NCBI RefSeq assembly: GCF_047338595.1 | Contig: NZ_JBLFBO010000007.1 | Span: 90,216-154,215, forward strand | DNA length: 64,000 bases | Reading direction: 5' to 3' | From: Nitrospira_D sp019636945 | GTDB taxonomy: Bacteria; Nitrospirota; Nitrospiria; Nitrospirales; Nitrospiraceae | In this document: positions 28,194 through 36,908 of the stretch, one piece after another | Numbering within the stretch: position 1 is the stretch's first letter | Layout of the letters: each line of letters starts with the position of its first letter | The notes under the pieces: generated by a model | The model's input: the letters and a program-made list of their open reading frames with translations, nothing else | The model's database searches: none | What the model was told of the DNA's origin: nothing | Position numbers and translations under genes: made by a program

Positions 28194-28385
28194 TGAACCA
28201 TCACCTCCGATAGGATTTGATCAGTTTTAATGCAAATGATGGACCGGTAGTTGTTATTTTAAAGTATGTTGAAAAACAAAAGAAAATATATCAGTGACTC
28301 TGATTAGACCGTTGTAATTTCGACGCACTGTGTTGTTTGTGTAACAGCGGTAGGAGAATGGGGGGAGCTTTATGTGAGGAGCTGG

Positions 28386-28994
28386 TTAAGCGTTAAATAT
28401 TTGGACAAGGATGCCGGTCCTGGTGGTGGAATTAGTCTTGCGCATGATGTGCTTAATATGCTCTTTGACGGTTTGTTCGGTAATCTGTAGAGCGTTAGCA
28501 ATCTCTTTATTTGTCCAGCCTTTTGCGAGGTGTTCCACCACGGATTGCTCCCGGTTGGTGAGTTGGAAACGTTCTCGCGCATGTTCTGCATTCAGGTTCT
28601 GTTTTCGCCCTAGCTCTTCCATGGTTACCACAAGTCGGGCGTGTTGAATCCCGCCTCGATCTGGCAAACCAAAGCCTCGTAGTAGGATGGGTTGATTGGG
28701 ATCGCCTGTTACGCGCTTGAGTTCAAACTGTTCCCAATCCTTCGCTTCTGTCCGTATATGGAGGGCTTTGATGATTTCTGTGCAAAGCTCCGTTAGGGCC
28801 GTCGGGAGTATTCCGCGAGCCGAAACAGTCGCAGCGCCTCCATGTTCAACCGCGGTGATCTTTTTGGCGAGCTCGGTCGCCTGTCGATTCATGTGGAGTA
28901 GTTGCATGGCTGTCGATAGTACAACAATTCCAGAGCCTGCTCGCTGATCGGCAAGCACATCAGTCTGTTCGATCCCTTTTGGTGATTCGGTCAT
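28386..28994 (-). CDS. LuxR-type transcriptional regulator with PAS-like sensor half
   Basis: A DNA-binding regulator. The C-terminal 60 residues are a clear LuxR/NarL helix-turn-helix (LTNREQSVVEHLAKGWTNKE, then ITEQTVKEHIKHIMRKT). The N-terminal part (GSGIVVLSTAMQLLHMNRQA) resembles a degenerate PAS or sensor domain with no receiver Asp. The start is uncertain: 28994 gives 202 residues, and the open frame extends to 29300. It sits just before the glycan cluster and is divergent from it, so it may control the cluster; this is inference. Confidence 0.8.
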   Translation of the reverse strand: MTESPKGIEQTDVLADQRAGSGIVVLSTAMQLLHMNRQATELAKKITAVEHGGAATVSARGILPTALTELCTEIIKALHIRTEAKDWEQFELKRVTGDPNQPILLRGFGLPDRGGIQHARLVVTMEELGRKQNLNAEHARERFQLTNREQSVVEHLAKGWTNKEIANALQITEQTVKEHIKHIMRKTNSTTRTGILVQIFNA

Positions 28995-29953
28995 AAAAGC
29001 TTCGTGATGGCTGTATGCTTGGGATGAAAATAGAACTACTTTGCCTGTATGCCTGGCTCCAGTTGTGATTGTACCGGAATAGTACCTAACGCTTTCGAGG
29101 TAGTCAACATATACCTTTGAGAAAGCAGTCTGCGGAATTGATATTGTTGACTTGGATATCAGCGCACAATGTCCTCCCAGCTCAGTTTGAAATGAATGAC
29201 CGAACGATTTTGACGATCGAGTGGGCATAGGCCCTGGCCAGGTAGGATCATCCTTGCGCGTCCAGCGAGGGCATAGGCCACGGAGCCAATGTAGAATCAC
29301 ACGTTGTAAGTCTGTCCCGGAAACCTGGTGCGGTGCAGGGGCGGTACGCTCGACGTTTGATTTGCATCTAAGTGCTGGTTAATTCTTGTGTTTGCATGAG
29401 GTGTTGGAATGAGTAATAACTTGCTTCGCTGTGCGATCTCACTCGTGGATCTAGTTGTACCTGTATGAAATGGGTGTTCTTTTTGTGATTACATGGTAAG
29501 TATTGAATGGTAGGCTGCATAGGCATCAGTAACAAAGGGCATTAAGTCTGGTACCATATATTCCGACAGGTGATTGTTTACTTTGAGAAGGTCTCGATGT
29601 ACGCGTTGTCAGGGGGGGAGGCTAGACTCGTCAGTTCAGAGAGGGCTCGATATGCCTTCAAGAGTGGTCTGCTATATCAGGGGCTGGAAGCGGGATGATG
29701 TTGATAAATCAGTAGTGTTCCATCGTTGAAGAACGTACTGCTTTGCATCTTGCAAGTGATTGATTCGATTGGGGAGGCATTCGGTACTCGATCGAAGTTT
29801 GCACCAGGTTATGAATTTGTAAACAGCAAGCCCCGTAGAGTACTTCGTCCATTGATGATACAAACTTTGGGACACTACTGGATCAAGTCAGAATGGAATG
29901 AACGTGAGAGGTAGGCACATCATGGGTCGTGTTGAGAACAGGAGGAACTAGAC
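28995..29953. other. Long gap between the LuxR gene and the sugar cassette
   Basis: This stretch should contain divergent promoters for the regulator and for the rfbF-like gene. The first 300 bases may be an N-terminal extension of the regulator. The remaining 650 bases are AT-richer than the core region and contain no convincing gene; a 62-codon frame at 29726-29914 matches nothing I know. AGGAGG just before 29954 is the rfbF ribosome-binding site. I see no JUMPstart element. Confidence 0.4.
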
Positions 29954-30727
29954 GTGAAGGTAGTCATTCTTGCTGGAGGAATGGGGACGCGGCTTTCTGA
30001 GGAGACCATTTTACGACCGAAGCCAATGGTTGAAATCGGTGGGAAGCCTATCTTGTGGCATATCATGAAGATTTATGCTGCTCACGGTATTAAGGAGTTC
30101 ATCATCGCACTCGGTTATAAAGGGGAAATGATCAAGGAATACTTCCTGAACTTCTATGCCTTCAATAAAGATATTTCCGTCGACCTTGGAAGTGGGGAAA
30201 CGACGATTCATGACGGTAAACAGCATGAGGATTGGAAGGTTCACCTTGTTGACACCGGTCTGCATACGCAGACGGGTGGGCGGCTCAAACAACTGAAAAA
30301 ATGGATAGGCGAAAATGAAACGTTTCTGTTTACGTATGGAGATGGGGTCTCAGATGTCGATATTCAAGCCACGATTAAGTTCCATAAGTCTCATGGAAAG
30401 TTAGCCACGGTGACATCAGTCCTGCCTCCTTCAAGATTCGGACGGCTCGTGTTCGATCACGATCACATCGTTGACTTCAAGGAAAAACCTCATGGCGAGG
30501 AAGGCTGGATCAACGGTGGTTTCTATGTCCTTGAGCCCAAGGCCATCGATTACATTAACGGCGATGAGACTGTGTGGGAGAGGGATCCGATCCTGCAGCT
30601 CACGAGAGATAGTCAATTGATGGGCTATCGGCATGATCGTTTCTGGTCCTGTATGGATACGCTGAAAGAGAAGAATTATTTGGAGGAGCTATGGCAATCA
30701 TCGAAGGCTCCCTGGAAGGTATGGTAA
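29954..30727 (+). CDS. rfbF: Glucose-1-phosphate cytidylyltransferase
   Basis: Makes CDP-glucose from CTP and glucose-1-phosphate, the entry to CDP-deoxysugars. The signature is AGGMGTRLSEETILRPKPMV, followed by GGKPILWHIMKIYA, TYGDGVSDV and the WERDPILQL end region. At 257 residues it has the family length. The GTG start at 29954 follows AGGAGG at a good distance. Its usual partner, CDP-glucose 4,6-dehydratase, is not intact in this window. Confidence 0.92.
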   Translation: MKVVILAGGMGTRLSEETILRPKPMVEIGGKPILWHIMKIYAAHGIKEFIIALGYKGEMIKEYFLNFYAFNKDISVDLGSGETTIHDGKQHEDWKVHLVDTGLHTQTGGRLKQLKKWIGENETFLFTYGDGVSDVDIQATIKFHKSHGKLATVTSVLPPSRFGRLVFDHDHIVDFKEKPHGEEGWINGGFYVLEPKAIDYINGDETVWERDPILQLTRDSQLMGYRHDRFWSCMDTLKEKNYLEELWQSSKAPWKVW

Positions 30728-30847
30728 GGTGAGCTGCTAGGTAGATGAGACTCATAAGTTTCCAACCGTGTTTTTCTACTTTAAACTGCGACATCAATCA
30801 GCATCGGATTGCCACATTTGGGTAATGTTTAGACCAAGGAAATGAAT

Positions 30848-31906
30848 ATGCGAATCTTGATCACAGGGAATATGGGATATGTTGGCCCTTTGGTATTACG
30901 CCGACTGCGTGAATCGTATCCTGAGGCGACGTTGACCGGATACGATATCGGGTACTTTGCCCATTGTTTAACTGGTCCATCGCGGTTCCCTGAAAGCAGG
31001 GCAGATGTCCAGTATTTCGGGGATATCCGGCAGGTGCCTGAAAAGATTCTTCAGGGGGTTGATGCGATTGTGCATCTCTGTGCGATATCAAATGATCCAA
31101 TGGGGGCCATTTTTGAAGACATTACCCTTGATATCAATTATCGAGCGAGTATTGATCTGGCCGTCAAGGCAAAACGAGCCGGTGTGAAGGCATTTGTGTT
31201 CGCATCGAGCTGCAGTGTCTATGGCTTTGCGGAAGGAGGGCCTCGTCGGGAGGAAGATGAGCTCAACCCCCTCACAGCGTACGCAAAGTCAAAGGTTAGT
31301 ACTGAACGAGATTTGGCGTCGCTTGCTTCCGAATCGTTTACGGTAACCTGCCTGCGGTTTGCAACAGCATGCGGGATGAGTGATCGGTTACGGTTGGATC
31401 TTGTGTTGAATGATTTTGTGGCTGGTGCGCTTGTGTCGAAGCGTATCAATATTCTGAGTGATGGGACGCCATGGCGGCCATTAATTCACGTGAGGGATAT
31501 GGCAAGAGCCATTGATTGGGGGGTGCAGAGAGACCGTCGTGATGGCGGTGCGTTTTTGACGATCAATGTGGGGAGCGATACATGGAATTATCAGGTGAAG
31601 GATTTAGCCATGGCGGTTACTCAACTTGTCCCTGGTGTGGAAGTTTCAATCAATAGAGACGCGCAGCCTGATAAACGATCATACCGTGTTAATTTCGACA
31701 AATTCTCTAAGCTGGCACAGGGATTTCTTCCGGTTGTCGATCTTCAGGGTGCCGTGAAGGATCTGCGAGACGGACTCATGTCGATGGGCTTTCACGACCC
31801 TGAGTTTCGGAAGGGCGAGTTGATACGCTTGATCACTTTAAAGCGACTCAGAGAAGGTGGGCATTTGACGGATCAGCTTGCATGGAAAGAACTGGTAGGT
31901 CGGTGA
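30848..31906 (+). CDS. NAD-dependent sugar epimerase/dehydratase (extended SDR)
   Basis: Extended short-chain dehydrogenase acting on a nucleotide sugar. The Rossmann motif is a variant (TGNMGYVGPLVL in place of TGGxGxxG). The catalytic pair is YAKSK near 150 with SSCSVYG before it. The ATG at 30848 has AAGGA seven bases upstream and is preferred to 30842. It lies in a five-gene cassette with the cytidylyltransferase, a C-methyltransferase and a 3,5-epimerase, so a CDP- or dTDP-sugar substrate is likely. Confidence 0.85.
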   Translation: MRILITGNMGYVGPLVLRRLRESYPEATLTGYDIGYFAHCLTGPSRFPESRADVQYFGDIRQVPEKILQGVDAIVHLCAISNDPMGAIFEDITLDINYRASIDLAVKAKRAGVKAFVFASSCSVYGFAEGGPRREEDELNPLTAYAKSKVSTERDLASLASESFTVTCLRFATACGMSDRLRLDLVLNDFVAGALVSKRINILSDGTPWRPLIHVRDMARAIDWGVQRDRRDGGAFLTINVGSDTWNYQVKDLAMAVTQLVPGVEVSINRDAQPDKRSYRVNFDKFSKLAQGFLPVVDLQGAVKDLRDGLMSMGFHDPEFRKGELIRLITLKRLREGGHLTDQLAWKELVGR

Positions 31907-31952
31907 GACGTCAGCATGGCGTTATCTTTAAGTTAAGGAAGGAGATCTCGGC

Positions 31953-33188
31953 ATGAAGCTATCGACGTGTCGCTCATGCGGAGCAGGTCTTGAACGCACA
32001 TTCATTGATCTGGGCATGTCCCCATTGGCGAATTCTTACATTAAGCCGGAGCAAACCAATAGGATGGAGCCTTTCTATCCTTTACATGTGTATGTCTGTG
32101 AGAAGTGCTTGCTGGTTCAGTTGGAACAGTTTTCGACTCCGCAGGACATTTTTTCTGACTATGCATACTTTTCTTCGTTTTCCGATTCATGGCTCGCTCA
32201 TGCTCGGGCCTATGTGGATATGATTGTCGATCGCTTCCGATTTAATCAACACTCGAGAGTTGTGGAGATCGCCAGTAATGATGGATATCTTCTGAAGAAT
32301 TTTGTTGCGCGTGGCATCCCTGTGCTTGGGGTAGAACCTGCGGCGAATGTAGCCGAGGTTGCGATGGGAAAAGGGATCAATACCAAGGTGGCGTTCTTTG
32401 GTGAGAAGACGGCGCGTGGTCTGACTGACGACGGATGGGGCGCTGATTTGATTGTTGGAAACAACGTGCTGGCTCATGTTCCAGATTTGAACGATTTTGT
32501 GAGAGGACTTAAAGTACTATTGAAGCCGACGGGTCTTATTACCATGGAATTCCCTCACCTTCTTCAACTCGTGGAGCAGAATCAGTTTGATACGATCTAT
32601 CATGAGCATTTCTCTTACTTTTCTTTTATTGCGGTTGAGCGGGTATTTGCTCGCCATGAAATGAAACTGTTCGATGTGGAAGAGCTGTCAACGCACGGGG
32701 GGTCACTGCGAATTTATGCTTGTCATGAAAGCGATACATCCAAACCGGTTGAGCCGAGGGCAAAGGAGCTGAAGTCGCGGGAGGAAGCGATCGGATTTGG
32801 TCACCTCAGTCACTATCTTTCGTTTGGTCCGCGAGTTGAGGCTACAAAGCGAAAACTGCTGGCTTTTCTTATTGCAGCCAAGCAGGAGGGAAAGCGTGTC
32901 GTGGGCTACGGAGCTCCGGCAAAGGGCAATACGCTTCTGAATTATTGCGGCATTCGCACTGACCTTGTCGACTACACAGTTGATCGGAGTCCGCATAAGC
33001 AAGGCCATTTTCTTCCCGGCGTGCATATTCCGATCTATGAGCCTGAACGGGTGCGTGCTACACAGCCGGACTATCTCCTGATCTTGCCCTGGAATATTCG
33101 GGAGGAGGTCATGCAACAGATGAGCTACATTCGTGAGTGGGGAGGGAAATTCGTCGTTCCAATCCCTGAGGTGCGAGTGTACCCATGA
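31953..33188 (+). CDS. Zinc-finger sugar C-methyltransferase
   Basis: SAM-dependent methyltransferase of the NovU/TylC3 type that adds a C-methyl branch to a nucleotide-linked 4-ketosugar. The N-terminal zinc module (CRSCGAGLERTFIDLGMSPL, then CEKCLLVQLEQ) is followed by the SAM site VVEIASNDGYLLKNF near 105. The C-terminal NAD-fold-like domain contains VVGYGAPAKGNTLLNYCGI. The 411 residues are normal. It overlaps the epimerase gene by four bases. Confidence 0.9.
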   Translation: MKLSTCRSCGAGLERTFIDLGMSPLANSYIKPEQTNRMEPFYPLHVYVCEKCLLVQLEQFSTPQDIFSDYAYFSSFSDSWLAHARAYVDMIVDRFRFNQHSRVVEIASNDGYLLKNFVARGIPVLGVEPAANVAEVAMGKGINTKVAFFGEKTARGLTDDGWGADLIVGNNVLAHVPDLNDFVRGLKVLLKPTGLITMEFPHLLQLVEQNQFDTIYHEHFSYFSFIAVERVFARHEMKLFDVEELSTHGGSLRIYACHESDTSKPVEPRAKELKSREEAIGFGHLSHYLSFGPRVEATKRKLLAFLIAAKQEGKRVVGYGAPAKGNTLLNYCGIRTDLVDYTVDRSPHKQGHFLPGVHIPIYEPERVRATQPDYLLILPWNIREEVMQQMSYIREWGGKFVVPIPEVRVYP

Positions 33189-33727
33189 TTTTTACCGAAA
33201 CCACCCTCAAGGGTGCGTTTGTAATCGATCCTGAGCCCACATCTGATGAACGAGGAATGTTTGCGAGGGTCTGGTGCGAAAAAGAGTTTGAGCTGCACGG
33301 ATTGTCCCCCAGATGGGTCCAATCGAGCATCTCTGTAAACCGTCGCAAGGGGACTTTGCGGGGGATGCACTACCAGGCTGCGCCAAATCAGGAAGTGAAG
33401 TTGGTCCGCTGTACTGCCGGTGCGATCTATGATGTCATTGTGGACTTGCGCCCAACATCGCCGACCTATGGGCAGCATGTTAGCCTGATGTTGACGGCGG
33501 ATAATCACCGGTCTCTGTATATTCCAAAGCAGTTTGCTCATGGATTTCTCACGCTGCAAGATAACTCCGAGATTTCCTATCACATGTCGGAGTTCTATGC
33601 GCCTACGCGCGCGCGCGGTATTCGATGGGATGACCCTCTGTTGCGCATCGAGTGGCCGGAGCCCGTTGTAATTGTATCGGAGAAGGATCAGCTGTGGCCA
33701 CAGTTCAACTTGAATTGGGAAAGGTGA
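33185..33727 (+). CDS. rfbC: dTDP-4-dehydrorhamnose 3,5-epimerase-like protein
   Basis: Cupin-fold nucleotide-sugar epimerase (RmlC family, 180 residues). Conserved features are RGMHYQAAPNQEVKLVRC with the active-site His, then GAIYDVIVDLRP and PKQFAHGFLTLQDN. ATGA overlap couples it to the methyltransferase. In cassettes like this the substrate may be a C-methylated ketosugar rather than dTDP-4-keto-rhamnose itself; the exact substrate is inferred. Confidence 0.9.
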   Translation: MIFTETTLKGAFVIDPEPTSDERGMFARVWCEKEFELHGLSPRWVQSSISVNRRKGTLRGMHYQAAPNQEVKLVRCTAGAIYDVIVDLRPTSPTYGQHVSLMLTADNHRSLYIPKQFAHGFLTLQDNSEISYHMSEFYAPTRARGIRWDDPLLRIEWPEPVVIVSEKDQLWPQFNLNWER

Positions 33728-33728
33728 C

Positions 33729-35021
33729 GTGAAAACCGATTGTTCTTTGCTCAATTTAATAAAAGAGCTTTACCCAATTTGCCGAAGTATTACTGGTGAA
33801 GGAGTTCGTGAGACCCTTAGAATCATCCAAAAACGTGTCCCGCTTGAAATTCAAGAAGTTCCCAGCGGAACGAAAGTATTCGATTGGACGGTCCCTCTAG
33901 AGTGGAACGTAGCCGATGCCTATGTGATGAATCGGGCGGGGAAGCGAGTCATCGATTTTCAATCGCATAATTTGCATCTGATGAGTTACAGCGTGCCGGT
34001 TCGAAAAAAAATGGGCCTCGAAGAATTACGTCCGCATCTGTTCAGCCTGCCGGCTCACCCCGAATGGATTCCATATCGAACCTCCTATTACAAAGAGAAT
34101 TGGGGGTTTTGTATGCGGCACGTTGATTTTGAAGAACTTTCTGATGAGGAGTACGATGTCGTCATTGACTCGACCCTTCAGGCGGGCTCACTGACGTATG
34201 GCGAGTTGTATCTGCCCGGTGAAACGTCTGACGAAGTTCTCATCTCATGCCATGTCTGTCATCCGTCTCTGTGCAATGATAACCTCTCTGGTATCACTGT
34301 TGCCGTGAAGCTAGCCGAGACCATGGCAGCTCGTTCAAGGCGATATTCATACCGTTTTCTTTTTATTCCTGGCACCATTGGATCCATTACTTGGCTAGCT
34401 CGGAATGAACAGATAGTGCCTTGCATTCGGCATGGGCTTGTTATAACTGGGGTGGGTGATGCAGGGAATGTCACCTATAAGAAGAGTCGTCAGGGCAATG
34501 CGGAGATAGACCGGGCGACGACGCATGTATTGAGACATTCGGGAGAGGCACATTCTATTATCGATTTTTTCCCATATGGCTATGATGAGCGGCAGTACTG
34601 CTCTCCCGGTTTTAACTTGCCTGTTGGGTGTTTCATGCGAACACCGCACGGTCAGTACCCGGAGTATCACTCATCTGCGGACAATTTTGACCTGATCAGA
34701 TCGGAGTCTCTTGCTCGATCTTATGCGGATTGTCTGCAGATATTCGAGTTGCTGGAAGGGAATCGGGTGTACGTGAGTCAGAACCCAAGATGTGAACCGC
34801 AATTGGGACGACGGGGACTGTATCGTGCCGTCGCAGGGCAACAAGAAAACCAGCTCAGGGAGCTCGCGCTTCTCTGGGTGTTGAATATGTCCGATGGCCG
34901 GCACGCGTTGCTTGATATTGCGGATCGTGCCAATCTTCCATTCGGCCAGATTCAATCTGCGGCCGAAGCGTTGATAGAGGCTGGACTCTTGAATGAGTAT
35001 CGGAGGCCGGGAAATGCCTAA
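33729..35021 (+). CDS. DUF4910/DUF2172 aminopeptidase-like protein
   Basis: A 430-residue protein of the DUF2172/DUF4910 group, related to M28 zinc aminopeptidases. The N-terminal segment ELYPICRSITGEGVRETL is the family opening. Probable zinc ligands are in SCHVCHPSLCNDNLSG near 175 and YHSSADN near 315. A C-terminal winged-helix-like part follows (LLDIADRANLPFGQIQSA). It begins with GTG two bases after the rfbC stop. Its role in glycan clusters is not established; it may act on an amino-acylated sugar. No signal peptide is seen. Confidence 0.8.
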   Translation: MKTDCSLLNLIKELYPICRSITGEGVRETLRIIQKRVPLEIQEVPSGTKVFDWTVPLEWNVADAYVMNRAGKRVIDFQSHNLHLMSYSVPVRKKMGLEELRPHLFSLPAHPEWIPYRTSYYKENWGFCMRHVDFEELSDEEYDVVIDSTLQAGSLTYGELYLPGETSDEVLISCHVCHPSLCNDNLSGITVAVKLAETMAARSRRYSYRFLFIPGTIGSITWLARNEQIVPCIRHGLVITGVGDAGNVTYKKSRQGNAEIDRATTHVLRHSGEAHSIIDFFPYGYDERQYCSPGFNLPVGCFMRTPHGQYPEYHSSADNFDLIRSESLARSYADCLQIFELLEGNRVYVSQNPRCEPQLGRRGLYRAVAGQQENQLRELALLWVLNMSDGRHALLDIADRANLPFGQIQSAAEALIEAGLLNEYRRPGNA

Positions 35022-35151
35022 GGGAGAAGCAACCATGAACACCGTATGAGATCGTTGCGCGTTACGATGATGAAACGGTCTGGAGAAAAGCTTGTTTATG
35101 CGGTTGAGAAGAGGCCTGATCGCTGACGTAGGAGCATTTTCGTAGGCGCGT

Positions 35152-35169
35152 GAGAGGTTGTTTCCTCTC
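35152..35169 (+). terminator. Hairpin downstream of the sugar cassette
   Basis: GAGAGG (35152-35157) pairs with CCTCTC (35164-35169) around TTGTTT, 130 bases after the DUF4910 stop and about 210 bases before the first Wza-like gene. There is no T-run. The rest of the 358-base gap (35022-35379) shows no gene. Confidence 0.3.
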
Positions 35170-35379
35170 GCAGGTACTATATGTCGTCTAGGCATTCGGT
35201 GGAGGAATATCTTGCGGGATGCTATCATTAATTAGGAGTATACGGATGTTAGTGCAATGGCCTGTGAAAGAAGCGTCAGCGGAGAGAGAGGCCGACCTGG
35301 ATTGATTCAGGTAGGTGAGCGGGGTAGCGTTTAGCGTCATGAATCGAATGAAGGCTTTATTTGCAAAGGAACCAAGGTT

Positions 35380-36102
35380 ATGAAATATGACTTTTGGTAC
35401 ACCATTATACTGACAGCTATACTATTGGTAGTAGCCCCGGGTCGTGTATTCTCTGAATCGGGTGCGGTCAAGTCTGATGGCGGGAAAATGCCGACAGATG
35501 TTCCACTGTTGCCTGCAGGCACAGGGCAGGGCGACAAAATGAGCAGTCAGGTATTGACGGATAAACTATCCAACGCGGTCGGTACGGAATATGTGATCGG
35601 CGCTGAAGATGTGTTGGATATCACTGTATGGCGCAATGTTGATTTGTCACGGCAGGTGCAAGTGCGTCCGGATGGGCGGATTTCAATGCCGATCATTCGC
35701 GATGTCGTGGCTGTAGGGAAAACACCTACCAAGCTGGCTGAGGAAATGACCAACAAACTCAAGGAGTATGTTCAAAATCCTGTCGTTGCTGTGACCTTAA
35801 AGGAAGTCAATAGCTCCAACATTTTTCTTCTTGGTGAAATTGCCCATCCTGGCAAGTATCCGCTCAAGAGCCGGACGACGCTCTTGCAGGGCATTACGAT
35901 GGCAGGTGGGTTTAAGGAAACTGCGGCAAGAAATCAGATCGTTATTTTCCGGTTTACTGAAACAGCTCCTGGCATGAAGCGATTCACCGCTAGCTATGAT
36001 GACATTGTGCTTCGAAGCGGGATCAGCGACAACTTTGAGCTGAAACCCGGCGATACTCTTGTTGTTCCCAGTGAGTCGATGGTCGTGTTCCCTGGTCGCT
36101 AG
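35380..36102 (+). CDS. Wza-like polysaccharide export protein, copy 1
   Basis: Periplasmic/outer-membrane exporter of the Poly_export-SLBB family. A signal peptide (TAILLVVAPGRVFS) is followed by the export domain (YVIGAEDVLDITVWRNVDLS and VRPDGRISMPII) and an SLBB domain (IFLLGEIAHPGKYPLKSRTT, TMAGGF). No lipobox is visible, unlike copy 2. The C-terminal membrane helix of E. coli Wza is absent. AAGGAACCAAGG precedes the ATG. It is followed by its paralogue after 15 bases. Confidence 0.9.
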   Translation: MKYDFWYTIILTAILLVVAPGRVFSESGAVKSDGGKMPTDVPLLPAGTGQGDKMSSQVLTDKLSNAVGTEYVIGAEDVLDITVWRNVDLSRQVQVRPDGRISMPIIRDVVAVGKTPTKLAEEMTNKLKEYVQNPVVAVTLKEVNSSNIFLLGEIAHPGKYPLKSRTTLLQGITMAGGFKETAARNQIVIFRFTETAPGMKRFTASYDDIVLRSGISDNFELKPGDTLVVPSESMVVFPGR

Positions 36103-36117
36103 GGACTAACAGAAAGG

Positions 36118-36777
36118 ATGGCGGCAGTGGACTTCTACGCGCGAGGGGCAAGGACATCCGGACCGTATCTTCTTGTGCCAAGAGTGTTGTCGATCGGGAT
36201 TATGGTGTGCGCGATGGTCGCCCAAGTTGGTTGTCTGGGGCCGGTTACATCAAGGGAATATAAGGCATCCGATGTGCCGACGGAATTCCTGTTGGGTTCC
36301 GAAGACCAGATCGAGATCAATGTGTGGAAGAATCCCGATCTGTCACGCGTCACCTTGATCCGGCCGGATGGCTATGTGTCAATGCCTATCATCGGAGATG
36401 TGCAGGCTGCAGGACTCACGGCCGAGGCCCTTGCAGCCCAGATCACGGAACGATTGAAAGGCTATATTCAGAACCCTTCCGTGTCGGTGAATGTCAAAGA
36501 GCTTAACAGTTATTCCGTGTTCGTCTTGGGTGAAGTCGCTAAGCCAGGGAAGTACCAACTCAAGTCCTATGTCACAGTGCTGCAAGCGATCTCCATGGCG
36601 GGGGGCTTTACAAACTACGCGAGTAAGAATAGGTTGCAGGTGGTGCGTGTGATTGAAAGCCCTGGGCACAAACGCCAGGAGATCCACATCCCTCTGAAGT
36701 ATGATGATCTTGTGAGTGGTCGTGGTGAACCAGGGAATATTGTGTTGGTCTCCGGTGATACGGTCGTTGTACCGTGA
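36118..36777 (+). CDS. Wza-like polysaccharide export lipoprotein, copy 2
   Basis: Second member of the Poly_export-SLBB family, 219 residues. It has a lipobox-like signal (VCAMVAQVGC). The two copies share segment after segment: FLLGSEDQIEINVWKNPDLS, LIRPDGYVSMPII, VFVLGEVAKPGKYQLKSYVT and SMAGGF. The likely role is the outer-membrane or periplasmic part of a polysaccharide exit channel. The start is somewhat uncertain because the long N-terminus before the hydrophobic core is atypical. Confidence 0.88.
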   Translation: MAAVDFYARGARTSGPYLLVPRVLSIGIMVCAMVAQVGCLGPVTSREYKASDVPTEFLLGSEDQIEINVWKNPDLSRVTLIRPDGYVSMPIIGDVQAAGLTAEALAAQITERLKGYIQNPSVSVNVKELNSYSVFVLGEVAKPGKYQLKSYVTVLQAISMAGGFTNYASKNRLQVVRVIESPGHKRQEIHIPLKYDDLVSGRGEPGNIVLVSGDTVVVP

Positions 36778-36908
36778 TGATCGAGATATTGGATGGTGTT
36801 GTACTCGGTTGAGTTGCTTTTCCCCGCGATCTCTCTCGGCGGTAACGTGGTCAGAGCACTTCGTTTATGATCGTGGAACGTTACCGGCCGTTCCTGAAAG
36901 GAATTCTG

